DNA of 64,000 nt from Niabella drilacis (lineage in GTDB: Bacteria > Bacteroidota > Bacteroidia > Chitinophagales > Chitinophagaceae). Position 1 is the stretch's first letter. Each line of letters begins with the position of its first letter. The position numbers and the translations under genes were made by a program. Below are positions 35,477 to 43,672 of the stretch, piece after piece. The notes under the pieces were generated by a model that was not told the origin of the DNA, ran no database searches, and saw nothing but the letters and a program-made list of their open reading frames with translations. The stretch spans positions 167,592 through 231,591 of the forward strand of contig NZ_FMZO01000009.1 in the NCBI RefSeq assembly GCF_900101395.1, given 5' to 3'.

Positions 35477-35621
35477 TCAATGGCTTTATTATGGCTGTTT
35501 TGGGCTGCAACTGCGTTAAATTTTTCGCCATAGTGGCCTACTATGCCTGCAAAATTTTCCTTGTTTCGCTCCAAAATAGCTTCATAATAAATTACATCAA
35601 TAAAATTTAAACAGGCTCTTA
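35455..35621. mobile_element. 161-bp MITE with TTA target duplication
   Basis: The element spans 35458-35618. The 13-bp terminal repeats are GAGCCTGTTTAAA at 35458-35470 and its exact complement TTTAAACAGGCTC at 35606-35618. Beyond the tips the two halves remain complementary with mismatches almost to a GGCC centre, so the whole element folds into one long hairpin. TTA flanks both sides (35455-35457 and 35619-35621). The tip GAGCCTG and a TNA target recall the IS1031 group of the IS5 family. It has no transposase, so it is non-autonomous. Confidence 0.85.
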
Positions 35622-36309
35622 CTGCTTTAAACGGAACTTCATAGTAGAAAAAACCGGTTGGGCTATCAAAAACCCTTTTAATATAAAGCCGGAGCTCCTC
35701 TTTTTTTATTTTGGTGTTAAATAGTGTAACGGTAACCACATCCCCGACATTCAAAGCAAAACGCCCGGTGCTGTAATTGCCCCGCGTACCCGTCACTTTT
35801 TCGTCACCCGTTTCCTGGTCATACTTAATATCGTTTATGATAAAATCCTTTACGGGCTTCAGATCCGTCAGGGCGGTATCATTTAATACCTGTTTATTGT
35901 TGAGCAGGGTCCTGACCCGGATATTTTTATAATCGAAGCCATCCTTCCACATAAATGAATAATCAAAGTTTTTTCCCCACATAACGGATTGAGCCATGGG
36001 ATAGGGATTGCCTCTCCGGTTATCCAAAAAAGCGATTTCAATAACACTATCCCTGGTCACATAACATCTCTGCTCATAAGCTGCATTGGGCGCGCTTCTT
36101 TTTAATTCATTAAGAGCAGCGGACAGGCGGTTGGAATTAAAACGCCCGCCAATAAATGCATATTCCAATGTATTACCCGTTTGCATATAGTATTTTACCT
36201 CACAGGTATCACAGGGCTTGCCATTAACCAGTTTTTCGATGCTTTTATACTGGGAAAAGGTCAGGGCCGGCAACAACACAAACGCAATAAGAACAATTTC
36301 TCTTTTCAT
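35473..36309 (-). pseudogene. periplasmic sensor region, 5' part of a MITE-split kinase gene
   Basis: A 278-residue frame from MKREIVLIAF, a signal peptide to about LTFSQ, to a stop inside the MITE. An upstream Met at 36492 is rejected because it lies inside the DUF6600 terminator. Residues 1-230 are native (CDTCEVKYYMQTGNTLEYAF, GRFALNVGDVVTVTL, FFYYEVPFKAV), and residues 231-278 are encoded by the MITE. Joining residue 230 to SLKENF of the kinase frame, with one TTA removed, keeps the reading frame and gives one protein of about 584 residues. Alone, this half would be a secreted sensor fragment without a membrane anchor. Confidence 0.8.
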
Positions 36310-36455
36310 GATCATTATATTTCCCACAAGATGCCCCATCATGCTCCAAACATCCATATAATAACTGAATCCGGTATGTTTTTCTTTGAATATAGTATTC
36401 CTGGTCCGTTCTAAAGAGATCCCCTGCCGCACGCTCCCCATGGTTACAAGAGGGC

Positions 36456-36483
36456 AAAAAAAATCAGCCCCGGAAGCGGGGCC
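36456..36483 (-). terminator. intrinsic terminator upstream of the split-kinase unit
   Basis: GCCCCG (36467-36472) and CGGGGC (36477-36482) form a stem with a 4-nt loop, followed on the minus strand by eight Ts. It ends the DUF6600-gene transcript 51 bp after its stop. Confidence 0.8.
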
Positions 36484-36533
36484 GACTCTCATACACTTTA
36501 AATTATAAAAAACTAAACGTTGCCTGCTATCTT

Positions 36534-37982
36534 TTACCTTCTTCTGCCTTCGGCGCTGCCCCGGCTGCTGCCTTCTCCTCCGCGGTAGCCACCGCCCCTG
36601 GAATATCCGCCGCCATCACTTCTTACCGGTGCACTTCTCTGTACCTGGGCTTCACGGCTACGTACGGCTTCCTGCCGCTGACTTTCACGCTGCCGCATCT
36701 GTTCTGCCCGCTGGGTGCTCTCCTGGTTCCTGCGCGCTTCCATCTGCTGATCACGCTGCTGCCGCATCTGCTCTGCCCGCTGGGTATTCTCCTGGCTCCT
36801 GCGCGCTTCCATCTGCTGATCGCGCTGCTGCCGCATCTGCTCTGCCCGCTGGGTGTTTTCCTGGCTCCTGCGCAGCTCCATCTGCTGATCGCGCTGCCGT
36901 ACCACTCCATCGTTGCTCCGCGCGTTTTCCCTGTCACTTCTGCGCTGACTTAGCTGTTCGTTCTCCCTGTTTACCTGTACATCGCCAGCCGTACGCCCTG
37001 AGGTGCGGCCCCCGGATACTTCCTGGTTGCTGCGGCTCCTGCGGTCACCGGTCACGCCCCGATCTCCTCTTACATCGGTACCCGGGTTATTGTTCTCATA
37101 GCGCCCCCGTACGGCATCACCTCTTCTTCCGGCTTCTGTACTCCCACGACCGGTGTTGCTGCGGTTTACCCGGGCAGCTTCCCGGTTGTATTGCTCAACG
37201 GACCTCGGCGCATACCGGGTGTTATCGCTACCCCTCTGAACAGATGGACGATAAACAGACACCTCGTTGCGGCCTATTGAAGTACGGCCCGGCCTGTTTG
37301 CATCCCGCACCCGAACGGTTTGAACACGCCCTGCATACCGTTCTACATCGGTACGGCGCGGACCGTTCGAATAATATCCTCTTCCTCCATAACTGCGGCC
37401 ACCATAGTTATTGATAATGGTTGTATTATGAATAATGGTTACGTTATTCCTGTAAGGGTAATAGTACCGGTCGATATAACGGGATCCCATATAACGGCAG
37501 GGAGCAAAGGTCCAGTAATCATAAGGAGGGTTATAATTGCCAAACCCGATATTGATGCTGATACCGGGGCGCAGCGGTGCCCATCCGTAATAATCGCCGC
37601 CGCCTCTCCAGGCTACCCATCCCGGAGACCACTCGTAACCCGGCACCCACATCCATCCGTAAAACGGATCGTAAAACCAGCGGCCATAGTGAAAAGGAGC
37701 CCAGCCCCAGTCATAATCAGACGCCCACATCCAATCGTCACCGTCGGCATACACCCAGCGGCCATTGCTCGAATAGGGCCTGAAATCGGTACCTACCCGC
37801 GGACGCCAGGTATACCCGTAATCCGGGTAATCGATCCATTCCCCGTAAGGACTCAGCTCGTCATAAAAGGTCTGAAAATTAATGCTTACCCCAACCCTTG
37901 GCTGAGCTGCTGCCTTCTCAGAAACAGACAAAGCCAGCGCCAGGAATAAACCAAAGCTCCATGTGGTAATAAGTCGTTTCAT
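36534..37982 (-). CDS. DUF6600-like exported protein with Arg/Gln repeat tail
   Basis: A 482-residue exported protein with a signal peptide to about KAAAQ. The first half (about 35-165) is rich in aromatic W/Y/G repeats of the DUF6600 kind: FYDELSPYGEWIDYPDYG, WMWASDYDWGWAPFHYGRW, GWMWVPGYEWSPGWVAWR. The second half is highly basic and low-complexity, including three tandem 23-residue units (QQMEARRSQENTQRAEQMRQ plus QRD), about 69 bp each, at roughly 36670-36890. A Gly/Arg tail follows (GGGYSRGGGYRGG). The aromatic part probably folds on the cell surface or in the periplasm; the function is unknown. Confidence 0.75.
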   Translation of the reverse strand: MKRLITTWSFGLFLALALSVSEKAAAQPRVGVSINFQTFYDELSPYGEWIDYPDYGYTWRPRVGTDFRPYSSNGRWVYADGDDWMWASDYDWGWAPFHYGRWFYDPFYGWMWVPGYEWSPGWVAWRGGGDYYGWAPLRPGISINIGFGNYNPPYDYWTFAPCRYMGSRYIDRYYYPYRNNVTIIHNTTIINNYGGRSYGGRGYYSNGPRRTDVERYAGRVQTVRVRDANRPGRTSIGRNEVSVYRPSVQRGSDNTRYAPRSVEQYNREAARVNRSNTGRGSTEAGRRGDAVRGRYENNNPGTDVRGDRGVTGDRRSRSNQEVSGGRTSGRTAGDVQVNRENEQLSQRRSDRENARSNDGVVRQRDQQMELRRSQENTQRAEQMRQQRDQQMEARRSQENTQRAEQMRQQRDQQMEARRNQESTQRAEQMRQRESQRQEAVRSREAQVQRSAPVRSDGGGYSRGGGYRGGEGSSRGSAEGRRR

Positions 37983-38282
37983 GTTTAAAAATTATTTTTT
38001 TGAGTTAAAATTGTTACCGAGGCGGCAGGCATTCAGGTGCTGTTGCTTTCTCTTATTTTATAGACGGCAATTTATTGCTGAAGTTGTCAAACAGCCGGCA
38101 AACTAACAATTGTTATGAAAAATTTAAGTAAAAATTATTAACATTTTCGCAGCGGGGAATCCGGAACCGGGATCCGGAACTGAGAATTAAGCGTCAGGGC
38201 ATTCAGAACCAGCTAATCAAGGCGTTGCCAATGACCGGGACTGGCCACAGATCATTAAATTTGCGTAAAACGGTTATTCGCG
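37983..38282. other. 300-bp divergent intergenic region
   Basis: It separates the DUF6600 gene from the J-domain gene. The only signal I find is a TAAATTTG -7 box at 38256-38263 on the plus strand, 19 nt before the J-domain start. The rest is A/T-rich near 38000-38150 and shows no clear structure. Confidence 0.4.
38256..38263 (+). promoter_or_regulatory. -7 box of the J-domain gene
   Basis: TAAATTTG is an exact TAnnTTTG match 19 nt before the TTG start at 38283. It supports that rare start, because no ATG lies between them. Confidence 0.5.
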
Positions 38283-38921
38283 TTGAAGGACTATTATCAA
38301 ATACTGGGGGTGCCCCCTTCTGCCACCCTTGCCGATATAAAGATAGCATACCGGAAGCTGGCACATACCTGCCACCCCGATAAAAATCCTTCCGACACCT
38401 ATGCTGCCGCCCGCTTCAATCTTATTAAGGAGGCTTATGATACACTGACCCGCCCGGAACTGAAAGCGCAATACCTGCAGGAACGCTGGCTGAGCCAATC
38501 GATGGGCGCACCTGTTGAAAAAACAGCAACCACGCCTCCACAGATATTAAAGGCTGTATTAGCCGCCCACCAGCAGCTTATTCATTACGATGAATACCGG
38601 GTTGACAAAAAGGGGCTTTACGAAACCCTGCTTGCGCTTATTGCCCCCTCCGGGATCGAGATCCTGAATCAGTTCAACCAGCAGGACATTAACCGGGAAG
38701 TAGTCAAATGGATGACCCACAGCCTGTTTTTATTATACCCGCAGGATCAGTTGCAAATGCTGGTACAGCTTAAAAAGGTCTCAGCCCCCCCAGAGAGCAA
38801 AGTACTGATAGCAAACAAAGAAGCAGCGCTCCGCAGAACGATCCGTTTTAACCGTTACAAGCCCTTTTTGATTTTAGGTCTAATTATCCTACTTTGCATT
38901 ATCATCGCATATTCCTTATAA
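38283..38921 (+). CDS. tail-anchored J-domain protein
   Basis: A 212-residue DnaJ-domain protein. The J domain fills residues 1-68 with DYYQILGVPPSATLADIKIA and the HPD motif at 31-33. The middle (about 80-185) is helical and unrecognised. One hydrophobic segment at about 192-211 (PFLILGLIILLCIIIAY) ends the protein, so it should be a tail-anchored membrane co-chaperone recruiting DnaK. The start is TTG: the J domain begins at once (KDYYQIL) and no in-frame ATG lies upstream. A rhomboid protease follows after 34 bp. Confidence 0.82.
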   Translation: MKDYYQILGVPPSATLADIKIAYRKLAHTCHPDKNPSDTYAAARFNLIKEAYDTLTRPELKAQYLQERWLSQSMGAPVEKTATTPPQILKAVLAAHQQLIHYDEYRVDKKGLYETLLALIAPSGIEILNQFNQQDINREVVKWMTHSLFLLYPQDQLQMLVQLKKVSAPPESKVLIANKEAALRRTIRFNRYKPFLILGLIILLCIIIAYSL

Positions 38922-38955
38922 GAGGCATATTGGTTCATTTTAAATTTTATCCGTT

Positions 38956-39660
38956 ATGATGCCAATCGGGGACGACAATACCGGGCGCACCACTACCCCT
39001 TATGTAAACTATTTATTAATTGCTGTCAATATTTTTGTTTTCATCTACTATCAGCGGCTGGGAACCAATGTTGATTTCCTGATGCGTTATGCGGCCGTTC
39101 CGGGAGAGATCCTTACCGGCAGGGATATTGTCGGAACAAATGATCTCGGTCCATCCCCGGTACCCGTCTATACCACCATTTTCACTTCTATGTTCATGCA
39201 TGGGAACATTGCGCATATCCTGGGGAATATGCTGTACCTGTCCATTTTCGGAGACAATATTGAAAACGCAATGGGGCATCTCCGCTACCTTGTGTTTTAT
39301 CTCTTATGCGGTGTGCTGGCCTCCCTGGCCCATGTATTGATGGCCTTTTTCCTGGGAGACGGCCTGCTCGTTCCCAGTCTCGGGGCTTCGGGCGCGATCT
39401 CCGGTGTGCTGGGCGGATACCTGGTTTTATTCCCCAAAAACCGGGTACGCATCTGGGCGCTGCTATTTACATTCCGCGTTCCGGCGGTCATTACTTTGGG
39501 CATCTGGATCATTATGCAGGTGGTCAGCCAGGTAAATACGATCGGCAACAGCGAAGCCTCGGGCGTTGCTTATGCTGCACATATCGGGGGCTTCCTGGCA
39601 GGCATGTTGCTGGTGCGTTTTTTTGCAAACAGGCGACAATTGGGGAAGGTGAGAATATGA
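38956..39660 (+). CDS. rhomboid-family intramembrane serine protease
   Basis: A 234-residue rhomboid. Six or so hydrophobic helices are visible. The conserved helix-2 motif is HGNIAHILGNMLYL. The catalytic Ser145 lies in SLGASGAISG (GxSG) and the catalytic His209 in YAAHIGGFLAGM. The family cuts membrane proteins within their transmembrane segments. An N-terminal soluble or zinc domain is absent. Co-direction with the J-domain gene suggests one transcript. Confidence 0.92.
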   Translation: MMPIGDDNTGRTTTPYVNYLLIAVNIFVFIYYQRLGTNVDFLMRYAAVPGEILTGRDIVGTNDLGPSPVPVYTTIFTSMFMHGNIAHILGNMLYLSIFGDNIENAMGHLRYLVFYLLCGVLASLAHVLMAFFLGDGLLVPSLGASGAISGVLGGYLVLFPKNRVRIWALLFTFRVPAVITLGIWIIMQVVSQVNTIGNSEASGVAYAAHIGGFLAGMLLVRFFANRRQLGKVRI

Positions 39661-39881
39661 GAAGGTGAAAATAGGGAAGTGTGGAAATGGGGGGCTATAA
39701 TATAAAAACGGATCTGAACAGTGCTAATGGCTGATGGTCGATCGTCCATAGTTAATCGTCTTCTGCCCCGAATGTTCGGGGTTCGGAAAAACATCAAGCA
39801 AAAAACAGATCTGCCCTGAAACAAAAAAATGTCCCGTGAGCAATGAAACACCGGCCTTTCCGAAGGTTCGGAACCAAAACC
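39661..39881. repeat. repeat-containing gap after the rhomboid gene
   Basis: Right after the rhomboid stop comes a GAGAAGGTGAAAATAGGG tract ending near 39691, similar to the CATTTTC-type repeats at other gene ends. CCCCGAA-TG-TTCGGGG (39766-39781) is the same palindrome as at 19086-19101. No coding signal is seen. It separates convergent genes. Confidence 0.5.
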
Positions 39882-40658
39882 TTACACAGTCCCCGCGTCC
39901 CGCCCTTCCAGCCAGCCTTTGAAAAGCGCCACCCGCTCCCGGCTCACCACCGTATCGGTATCCGCTTCGGGGTTCAGCTGCAGGACCAGCCGGCTGTTAT
40001 AATAGCTGTTGATCTTTACAATAGCGTCGATACAGATGATCATCTTCCGGTTGATGCGAAAGAACATCGTTTTGTTCAGCATCTTATCCATCTGGTCCAG
40101 GGAATAATCCAGTGGTACTTTCTTTCCTGTATGTGTTACCGCCCTGGTGATCCCATCGGCATAATAGACGCAGGCTATATCTTTCGACTTTACGTATGCG
40201 ATCTGGTTATTGGCCCTGCCGACAAACCGTGTATTTTCCTGCCGGTAAAACGCCTCGGCTATCCGCGACAGATCGAGGGCCGTGCCGGGATCTGCTTTGG
40301 GTTTAAAGTAGTTGAATTTCTGCAGGGCCCGCTCCAGCGCTGAGCGCTCCACCGGTTTTAAGAGATAGTCAATACTGTGCACTTTAAATGCCTGCAGGGC
40401 AAATTTATCATAGGCCGTTGTGAAGATCACCGGCATCCTGATCTCCGCCTGCTGAAACAACTCAAAACAATTACCATCGGAAAGCTGGATATCCATAAAC
40501 GCGAGGTCGATATTGCTGCCATGTGCTGTCAGCCATTTTTTTCCCTCATCGATCGATTCGATCACCCGGAGTACTTTCAGATCCGGCACCAGTCCTTCCA
40601 GTAACTGGATCAGGCGGTCTGCATTCAGCTTTTCGTCTTCAAATATGATGCTATTCAT
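39882..40658 (-). CDS. LytTR-family response regulator
   Basis: A 258-residue regulator paired with the adjacent LytS-type kinase (6 bp gap). The receiver (about 1-120) has IIFEDEKLNADRL, the phospho-acceptor Asp in DLAFMDIQLSDGN, and YLLKPVERSALE. The LytTR domain (about 150-255) has VKSKDIACVYYADGITRAV and MLNKTMFFRINRKMIICIDA. It is the last gene of a unit that also contains an SDR, an epimerase and the kinase. Confidence 0.92.
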   Translation of the reverse strand: MNSIIFEDEKLNADRLIQLLEGLVPDLKVLRVIESIDEGKKWLTAHGSNIDLAFMDIQLSDGNCFELFQQAEIRMPVIFTTAYDKFALQAFKVHSIDYLLKPVERSALERALQKFNYFKPKADPGTALDLSRIAEAFYRQENTRFVGRANNQIAYVKSKDIACVYYADGITRAVTHTGKKVPLDYSLDQMDKMLNKTMFFRINRKMIICIDAIVKINSYYNSRLVLQLNPEADTDTVVSRERVALFKGWLEGRDAGTV

Positions 40659-40664
40659 TTACTC

Positions 40665-41798
40665 TTATTGATTAAACTGCTCTTTTAATGCTTCCGGAAG
40701 CAGGGGAAGCTGCACCGTAAAATGATCGCAGGTTTCTTTAATATCCACCGTTGCGCCGGTGATCAGTTCATACCTTTTCCGGATGTTGGACAATCCCACA
40801 CCCGTGGAAAAGCGGATCCCGTTGCGTTTCCTCAGATCATTGGATACAATAACATACTGATCAGTAAACCGGATGCTGATATCCAGCGGCGCGTTTACGG
40901 CAAAGCGGTTATGCTTGACCGCATTTTCTACCAACATCTGCAGGGCAGAGGGCGGCAGCAATGCAGCTCGCTGTTTTTCCGAGGGTGTGTCCATATGGAA
41001 CCGGATGCTGCTCTGATGGCGAATGCGGATCAGGAATAAATACGACTCCAGAAAAGACAGTTCTGTGTGAACCGGAACCAGGTTCTCTTCCTTCTGATCA
41101 AGGATATAACGATAACATTTTGAAAGCTGTGTTATATATTCGGCCGACAGGTCAGCGCTCTGATAAACAAGACCTGTCAATACGCTTAGCGAATTAAAAA
41201 AGAAATGCGGATCGATCTGGCTTTTTAGCACATCATACCGGGCCTGCATATTCTCCCGCTTCAGCCGCTCGGCATTGAGCCGGGCCTCCTGCCAGTTCTT
41301 ATAGTAAAAAAGAAGCCCGTTAAAACTCAAGATCAGAAGGTAAAAGATAAAGGCCCCGAATATCAGGTCATAACTCAACCGGCTGAAACTTTTCCAGGCT
41401 TCGTAGTTATTAAAAAAATAAATATCATAAAACGAATACGTAAGGCCGAAAAGGAATGCTGCGAAAACACCGAATAACACCAGCCCCAAACAGGGTAAAA
41501 CAACGGAATACGGAAACCGCTTTTTTGTCATGCGCTTTTGTAAGAACCGGGAAAGCCCCTCCCCCGTCAACCATATCAGCAACCCAAGCGCAACAAACAT
41601 CAGGCTAAATGACTGCTTCCGGAAAAAGGAAGATCCGCCGGTACTGGCAAACGACATGTCAAAAGAACGGAACACCACGCTAAAGCCATACAGGATCACG
41701 ATCCGCACTCCATAGGTGACCAGGGGATGCTGTAACAGCATCTCCAGCTGCCGCCTGCTCATCCTTCTTAATGCCAAAATTATTGCACCCAGTATCAT
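40665..41798 (-). CDS. LytS-type sensor histidine kinase
   Basis: A 377-residue kinase with four N-terminal membrane helices (about 25-45, 58-76, 95-125, 140-168) and no obvious periplasmic sensor domain. A coiled linker follows. The His_kinase core has LKSQIDPHFFFNSLSVLTG, and the HATPase part has LQMLVENAVKHNRF and STGVGLSNIRKRYEL. Its ATG overlaps the stop of the upstream epimerase gene as ATGA, so translation is coupled. The input may be membrane-internal (inference). Confidence 0.9.
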   Translation of the reverse strand: MILGAIILALRRMSRRQLEMLLQHPLVTYGVRIVILYGFSVVFRSFDMSFASTGGSSFFRKQSFSLMFVALGLLIWLTGEGLSRFLQKRMTKKRFPYSVVLPCLGLVLFGVFAAFLFGLTYSFYDIYFFNNYEAWKSFSRLSYDLIFGAFIFYLLILSFNGLLFYYKNWQEARLNAERLKRENMQARYDVLKSQIDPHFFFNSLSVLTGLVYQSADLSAEYITQLSKCYRYILDQKEENLVPVHTELSFLESYLFLIRIRHQSSIRFHMDTPSEKQRAALLPPSALQMLVENAVKHNRFAVNAPLDISIRFTDQYVIVSNDLRKRNGIRFSTGVGLSNIRKRYELITGATVDIKETCDHFTVQLPLLPEALKEQFNQ

Positions 41799-42787
41799 AT
41801 GCGTGTATGATCATTTTTATGAAACCAGTCAAGCGCTTCCTCAATAGCAACAGCAACCGGTGTATAACGGAGCCCAAATGTGCGGGCAGCTTTTTGCCCT
41901 GAATAATAATTTTGCAGGCACAGCAAATAAGCCGATGCATAGTTCAGCATCCGTCTTTTCCCGGTCAGATAGCCAATGGCAGTTCCCAGTAAGCCTCCTA
42001 TTTTCAGCGCAATGGCAGGGATCCCCAGCATTACAGGCCGCTGCCGGGCCAGCCGGTGCACCATCCTGAAAAATTCACGGTAACTTAGGTTCTCGCCGGC
42101 TATCAGAAAACAGTCACCGTTTTCGCCATTGTCACAGGCAAAGACAATGGCCCTGCTTACATCCTTTACATGCACAAAATTTTTTCCTCCCGGCGGATAA
42201 AACAGCAGCATTTTGTCCAGCGCATATTTCAGCAGCTGACCGGAGCTGGGTTTCAGATCATGCGCCCCGATCATAAATGTAGGATTTAAAATCACGGCGG
42301 GCAATCCTTTTTCCACTACGGCTTCCAGCACTTTTTGCTGAGCAATATATTTGGTATTGATATAGGGTGAATTGATCTTAAAAAGTGAAAAAGGATTCAG
42401 CTCTGTGCCCGGATGCTCCCGGGTACCCGGTGCCATGGTATTGGCGGTGCTGATATAGATCAGCCGTTTCACCCTTTCGCCCAGACAAGCCCGGATGATG
42501 TTTTCTGTCCCCTGTATATTAACCTGTTCATACTCTTTTAATTCAATACCCCATTGTCCTGTAAGGGATGCGGTATGCACTACATAATCGCAGTCCGTAA
42601 CTGCCGCCGCCACGTCAGCGGCGTTCTCAACAGCTCCGTAATACCGTTCGCAAAAAAGCCCGTTCAGCAACTCTGTATTCGCCGACCGGCGGATCAGCAC
42701 CCGCACTTCAAAACCCCGCCGGCAAAACTCGAGGGCCGTATTATATCCCAGCAAGCCGCTGGCACCCGTGATCAATACTTTTGGCAT
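41795..42787 (-). CDS. NAD-dependent epimerase/dehydratase (extended SDR)
   Basis: A 330-residue extended SDR similar to dihydroflavonol-4-reductase-type proteins. The Rossmann motif is VLITGASGLLGYNTALEF and the catalytic YxxxK is in SPYINTKYIAQQKVL. The start lies 3 bp after the SDR gene stop. The substrate is unknown; relatives reduce ketones on steroids, flavonoids or sugar derivatives. It is coupled to the downstream histidine kinase by a 4-base overlap. Confidence 0.9.
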   Translation of the reverse strand: MPKVLITGASGLLGYNTALEFCRRGFEVRVLIRRSANTELLNGLFCERYYGAVENAADVAAAVTDCDYVVHTASLTGQWGIELKEYEQVNIQGTENIIRACLGERVKRLIYISTANTMAPGTREHPGTELNPFSLFKINSPYINTKYIAQQKVLEAVVEKGLPAVILNPTFMIGAHDLKPSSGQLLKYALDKMLLFYPPGGKNFVHVKDVSRAIVFACDNGENGDCFLIAGENLSYREFFRMVHRLARQRPVMLGIPAIALKIGGLLGTAIGYLTGKRRMLNYASAYLLCLQNYYSGQKAARTFGLRYTPVAVAIEEALDWFHKNDHTRI

Positions 42788-42790
42788 CTT

Positions 42791-43585
42791 TTAATGTGTT
42801 AATTGTAGTTCCCGTTTAATGACCCCTGAGATCAGGCGAACCTTGATCGTAGAGGGAATGATCCCCATCAGTTTCTGATTCATCCGGTTCCACCACCCGG
42901 GAACGATCACCGCCCTGCCTGCCAGCGTTTGCCGAACGATCCGGTTGGCCAGGTCCATCGTGGATACAAGACCCAGCCGGCCCTTATACCCCTGCAGCAG
43001 GATACGCTGCGAGGTATTGGAATTGGTCATAATGGGTCCCGGGCAGGCTACGCTAACGGATAGCCCTTCATGCTGCATCTCCTCCCGCAGCCCTAATGAA
43101 AAAGAGGACACAAAAGCCTTTGATGCGGGATAAACTGTTTTATAAGCAATAGGTGAAAAAGCTGCCATGCTGGCAATATTCAATACATAGCTCTTCTCAT
43201 GCCGTAATAATTGCGGCAACAGCTCCCGGGTGAGCAACGCTGTGCAGGAGATGTTCAACCGGATGATCTTATCAATTACCTGCGGCGAGCAGTCCAGCAT
43301 CGGCACAGTGCCTCCCATACCCGCATTATTGATCAGGAAATTCACGGCAAAGCTTGCTTTAATGATCCCGACATGCGTTTCAAATGCTTCATTGCTGGTA
43401 AGATCAAATTCAAAGATATGCACCTCCACTCCATAAAGGCGGCGCAACTCTTCGCCGGTTCTTTTGATGGCACTCCCGGGAAGTGCGATGAGGATCAGGT
43501 TCATCTTCAACCGGGCGCAGCAAAGCGCAAAAGCGCTTCCCAATCCGCTGCTGGCTCCTGTGATTAATGTATACGTTTTATTCAT
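42791..43585 (-). CDS. classical SDR family oxidoreductase
   Basis: A 264-residue short-chain dehydrogenase starting at MNKTYTLITGASSGLG; the frame upstream of 43585 is not family-like. The cofactor motif is TGASSGLGSAF, with NNAGMGG in the next block and the catalytic Tyr/Lys in AYKTVYPASKAFVSSF. Upstream is the START gene 87 bp away. It is similar to the DltE/YqjQ-type group; the substrate is unknown. It opens a tight four-gene unit. Confidence 0.9.
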   Translation of the reverse strand: MNKTYTLITGASSGLGSAFALCCARLKMNLILIALPGSAIKRTGEELRRLYGVEVHIFEFDLTSNEAFETHVGIIKASFAVNFLINNAGMGGTVPMLDCSPQVIDKIIRLNISCTALLTRELLPQLLRHEKSYVLNIASMAAFSPIAYKTVYPASKAFVSSFSLGLREEMQHEGLSVSVACPGPIMTNSNTSQRILLQGYKGRLGLVSTMDLANRIVRQTLAGRAVIVPGWWNRMNQKLMGIIPSTIKVRLISGVIKRELQLTH

Positions 43586-43672
43586 CTGTATTTTTTTTAT
43601 CCTGCCGGGAGGAACGATTTTACCGGTCACTCCGCCCCCGGGCATCCGGGGTCCGGGAAAAATTTTCATAGC

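Noticed and set aside
36310..36492. Upstream Met extending the split-kinase 5' ORF to 36492
   Set aside because: The extension runs through the DUF6600 terminator hairpin and precedes a clear signal peptide starting at 36309.
36629..37949. Long plus-strand open frames opposite the DUF6600 gene
   Set aside because: They mirror the repetitive GC-rich coding strand and have no family features or promoter.
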